Part shown: positions 5,370 to 7,035 of the stretch, one piece after another
Numbering within the stretch: the stretch's first letter is position 1
Layout of the letters: each line of letters starts with the position of its first letter
Origin: Candidatus Kapaibacterium sp.
GTDB taxonomy: Bacteria > Bacteroidota > Ignavibacteria > Kapaibacteriales > UBA2268
Direction: 5' to 3'
Length of the DNA stretch: 7,035 nucleotides
Assembly (NCBI GenBank): GCA_027858275.1
Contig: JAQIDA010000013.1
Coordinates: forward strand, 1 to 7,035
Program-made: the position numbers and the translations under genes
Notes under the pieces: generated by a model
What the model was told of the DNA's origin: nothing
What the model saw: the letters and a program-made list of their open reading frames with translations, nothing else
Databases searched by the model: none

Positions 5370-6710
5370 TCAAAGTGTTTTCAACACATCTACAACAATA
5401 TCCAAGCCGTTGTTAAGATCTTTGTCATTAATGTTGAGCGGGGGACGGAAGCGAACAGCCGTTTTGCCGCAGGAAAGTATTAACAACCCGCTTTCATAGC
5501 ACTTGTTGATCAAATCAGTTCGAACATCAGCATCAGACATGTTGAAAGCGCAGAACAAACCTTTACCGCGAACAGCTGAAACTAATTTCGGAAATTCTTT
5601 TTCCATTTCCTCCAATCTACTTATCAAAACTTTCCCCATATTTGCCGCGTTTTCGACCATGTTTTCTTCTTCGATAATCTCAAGGTAGCGAGTTGAACGT
5701 ACCATATCAACCAGATTGCCTCCCCAAGTGGAGTTAATTCTGCTCGATGTGTGGAACACATTGTTGGCTACATCGTCGATTCTGTCAGTAGCGAGTATAC
5801 CGCAAACCTGCATTTTTTTGCCAAATGAAAGGATATCCGGAATCACACCGTAATGCTGATAAGCCCACCATTTGCCCGTGATGCCGACACCTGATTGCAC
5901 TTCGTCGAAGATCAACAGCGCCTCGTTTTCGTCACAAATCTGGCGCAGAGCCTGCATAAACTTTGTACGGAAATGATTGTCTCCGCCTTCGCCCTGAATT
6001 GGTTCGATTATAATTGCCGCAATATCATCCGGATTGTCGGCAAAAGCTTGTTTGATTTCGCTTATTGACTGTTCTTCCAAAGCAACAACTTTTTTTAAAT
6101 TTTCTTCATTCAGCGGATAAGTGATCGTCGGATTTGTAACACGCGGCCAATCAAATTTTGGAAAGTATTTCACCTTAGTAGGATCAGTGTTTGTCAGAGA
6201 CATAGTATATCCGGTACGGCCGTGGAAGGCGTCCTTGAAATGAATGATCTGATGTCCCTTTTCTTCTTTCAAGCCTTTTGCAATATTTTTTCTGACTTTC
6301 CAGTCAAAAGCAGTTTTCAAAGCGTTTTCAACAGCAAGCGCGCCGCCGGAAACATAGAACGAATATTTGAATTCTTTAGGCACAGCCACTTTGAAGAAGG
6401 TTTTCACAAATGAAGCCATAGCTTCTGTATAAATATCAGAGTTTGACGGCTTGTTCAATGCTGTTTCACCCAAATAAGCTTTGAATTCAGGATTTGTCAT
6501 TTTAGGATGATTCATACCGATTGGCATAGAGGCGAAACTGGTGAAAAAATCGGTATATTTTTTACCGTTACGTTGATCAATACAGAAAGAGCCTTTGCTG
6601 TTTTCAAGATCTAGGACAAAATCATAGCCGTCAACGAGCATATATTTTTTTAATTCTTCATGTAGATCAGTCGAAGAGACCTGATATTTTGGCTTGTAAG
6701 ACGTAGACAT
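5370..6710 (-). CDS. lat: L-lysine 6-aminotransferase
   Basis: PLP-dependent class III (omega) aminotransferase. It moves the epsilon-amino group of L-lysine to 2-oxoglutarate, giving allysine (alpha-aminoadipate semialdehyde, which cyclises to piperideine-6-carboxylate) and glutamate. This begins lysine breakdown and, in actinomycetes, feeds beta-lactam precursors. The 446-residue product fits the family length. Diagnostic segments are SGGALAVENALKTAFDWK (121-138), EPIQGEGGDNHFR (236-248), LIFDEVQSGVGITG (266-279, Asp269 for the PLP ring nitrogen), SFGKKMQVCG (295-304, Lys298 as Schiff-base lysine) and STWGGNLVDMVR (327-338). These closely follow the mycobacterial Lat enzyme from memory and separate it from ornithine or GABA aminotransferases. 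ATG 6710 has AGGA nine bases upstream. It is a single unit; no allysine dehydrogenase or other lysine gene lies beside it in the window. It ends in TGA before the shared terminator. Confidence 0.93.
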   Translation of the reverse strand: MSTSYKPKYQVSSTDLHEELKKYMLVDGYDFVLDLENSKGSFCIDQRNGKKYTDFFTSFASMPIGMNHPKMTNPEFKAYLGETALNKPSNSDIYTEAMASFVKTFFKVAVPKEFKYSFYVSGGALAVENALKTAFDWKVRKNIAKGLKEEKGHQIIHFKDAFHGRTGYTMSLTNTDPTKVKYFPKFDWPRVTNPTITYPLNEENLKKVVALEEQSISEIKQAFADNPDDIAAIIIEPIQGEGGDNHFRTKFMQALRQICDENEALLIFDEVQSGVGITGKWWAYQHYGVIPDILSFGKKMQVCGILATDRIDDVANNVFHTSSRINSTWGGNLVDMVRSTRYLEIIEEENMVENAANMGKVLISRLEEMEKEFPKLVSAVRGKGLFCAFNMSDADVRTDLINKCYESGLLILSCGKTAVRFRPPLNINDKDLNNGLDIVVDVLKTL

Positions 6711-6739
6711 TCTACTTGTTCCTAAAAAGTTGGTATATA

Positions 6740-6767
6740 TTTATAGTAGTAAATAATGATTAACGAA
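6740..6767 (-). promoter_or_regulatory. Promoter candidate for lat with overlapping small palindrome
   Basis: On the minus strand, TTCGTT (6767-6762) and TATAAA (6745-6740) are 16 bp apart, giving a start near 6733 and a leader of about 23 nt. The -35 hexamer overlaps ACGAAT-TTT-ATTCGT (6763-6777), a 6-bp inverted repeat. The 8-mer TTGGTATA (6730-6737) lies at the predicted start and repeats an arm of the palindrome at 6875-6892. Confidence 0.4.
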
Positions 6768-6811
6768 TTTTATTCGTATTCGAGTATCAATCAGCTCTGT
6801 AGTAATAAAAA

Positions 6812-6839
6812 TTTACAGCAGATTGTTTGATGTTATAAT
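6812..6839 (+). promoter_or_regulatory. Rightward sigma70-like promoter candidate
   Basis: TTTACA (6812-6817) and a perfect TATAAT (6834-6839) are 16 bp apart. Transcription would start near 6846 and run toward the right edge, away from lat. It implies a divergent gene starting at or beyond the window end. Confidence 0.45.
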
Positions 6840-6874
6840 AATTTAGAATTTAAATGATTCGGTAATTTGGAGAT

Positions 6875-6892
6875 TATACCAAGATTGGTATA
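6875..6892. promoter_or_regulatory. Perfect 18-bp palindrome, operator candidate
   Basis: TATACCAA and TTGGTATA are exact reverse complements separated by GA. The site lies about 30 bp downstream of the rightward transcription start and about 140 bp upstream of the lat start. Its size and symmetry suit a dimeric repressor; a short RNA hairpin would have only a 2-nt loop, so DNA binding is the likelier use. The regulator is unknown. Confidence 0.5.
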
Positions 6893-6910
6893 GTAGTAGA
6901 AACTCTGTAG

Positions 6911-7033
6911 GTGCGGATTAAAGACAAGATCACAGTCAAGCATGAAAGGAAGGATGTACCTCGTATGGTGCCCTTTCCCGATAAACTGCTTGATGCTTTT
7001 AGTGTCTTGTTTCTCATGGATGCAAATATATGA
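6911..7033 (+). CDS. Doubtful 40-codon reading frame at the right edge
   Basis: A GTG-started frame preceded directly by an in-frame TAG encodes 40 residues ending in TGA. The composition is protein-like: a basic N-terminus (KDKITVKHERKD), then VPRMVPFPDKLLDAFSVLF. The second half faintly recalls the N-terminal region of IS4-type transposases (a D-rich helix before the DDE domain), but that is a weak impression, not an identification. No ribosome binding site is visible. A rival frame from ATG 6942 stays open to the window end. It could be a gene remnant, a broken transposase start, or chance. Confidence 0.2.
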   Translation: MRIKDKITVKHERKDVPRMVPFPDKLLDAFSVLFLMDANI

Positions 7034-7035
7034 TA

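Overview
The window looks like chromosomal DNA from a free-living, probably Gram-negative bacterium of moderate AT richness. I infer, but cannot prove, the Bacteroidota/Chlorobiota (FCB) side of the tree. Ribosome binding sites are weak or A-rich, a TAnnTTTG-type promoter motif appears (TATATTTG at 4111-4118), and the genes are single transcription units rather than long operons. TGA, TAG and TAA all end complete genes here, so the ordinary bacterial code applies.

Layout from left to right: (1) 1-885 (+), the 5'-truncated end of an MltB-type lytic transglycosylase that cleaves peptidoglycan; (2) 886-1348, a non-coding stretch with a U-tract-free hairpin, a pair of inverted two-hairpin repeat modules and a promoter; (3) 1349-3154 (+), an AMP-forming long-chain acyl-CoA synthetase with a strong terminator at 3181-3229; (4) 3237-3995 (-), a membrane-anchored PASTA-domain gene broken by one in-frame TAA; (5) 4155-5198 (+), a DHH/DHHA1 phosphoesterase of the NrnA type, divergent from the PASTA gene; (6) 5199-5369, a convergent intergenic region with a nested hairpin and a probable two-way terminator; (7) 5370-6710 (-), L-lysine 6-aminotransferase; (8) 6711-7035, a divergent regulatory region with opposed promoter candidates, a perfect 18-bp palindrome and a doubtful 40-codon reading frame at the right edge.

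The genes do not form one pathway. Two act at the cell envelope (lytic transglycosylase, PASTA protein), one in lipid metabolism (acyl-CoA synthetase), one in nanoRNA/pAp turnover (NrnA) and one in lysine breakdown (Lat). No defence system, CRISPR array, tRNA, rRNA or intact mobile element is visible. The most unusual material is non-coding: an inverted pair of modules at 1026-1212 whose hairpins share the loop AAAGAA and differ by compensatory base-pair changes, with a third hairpin carrying the same loop nearby. The broken PASTA gene is the other main point.
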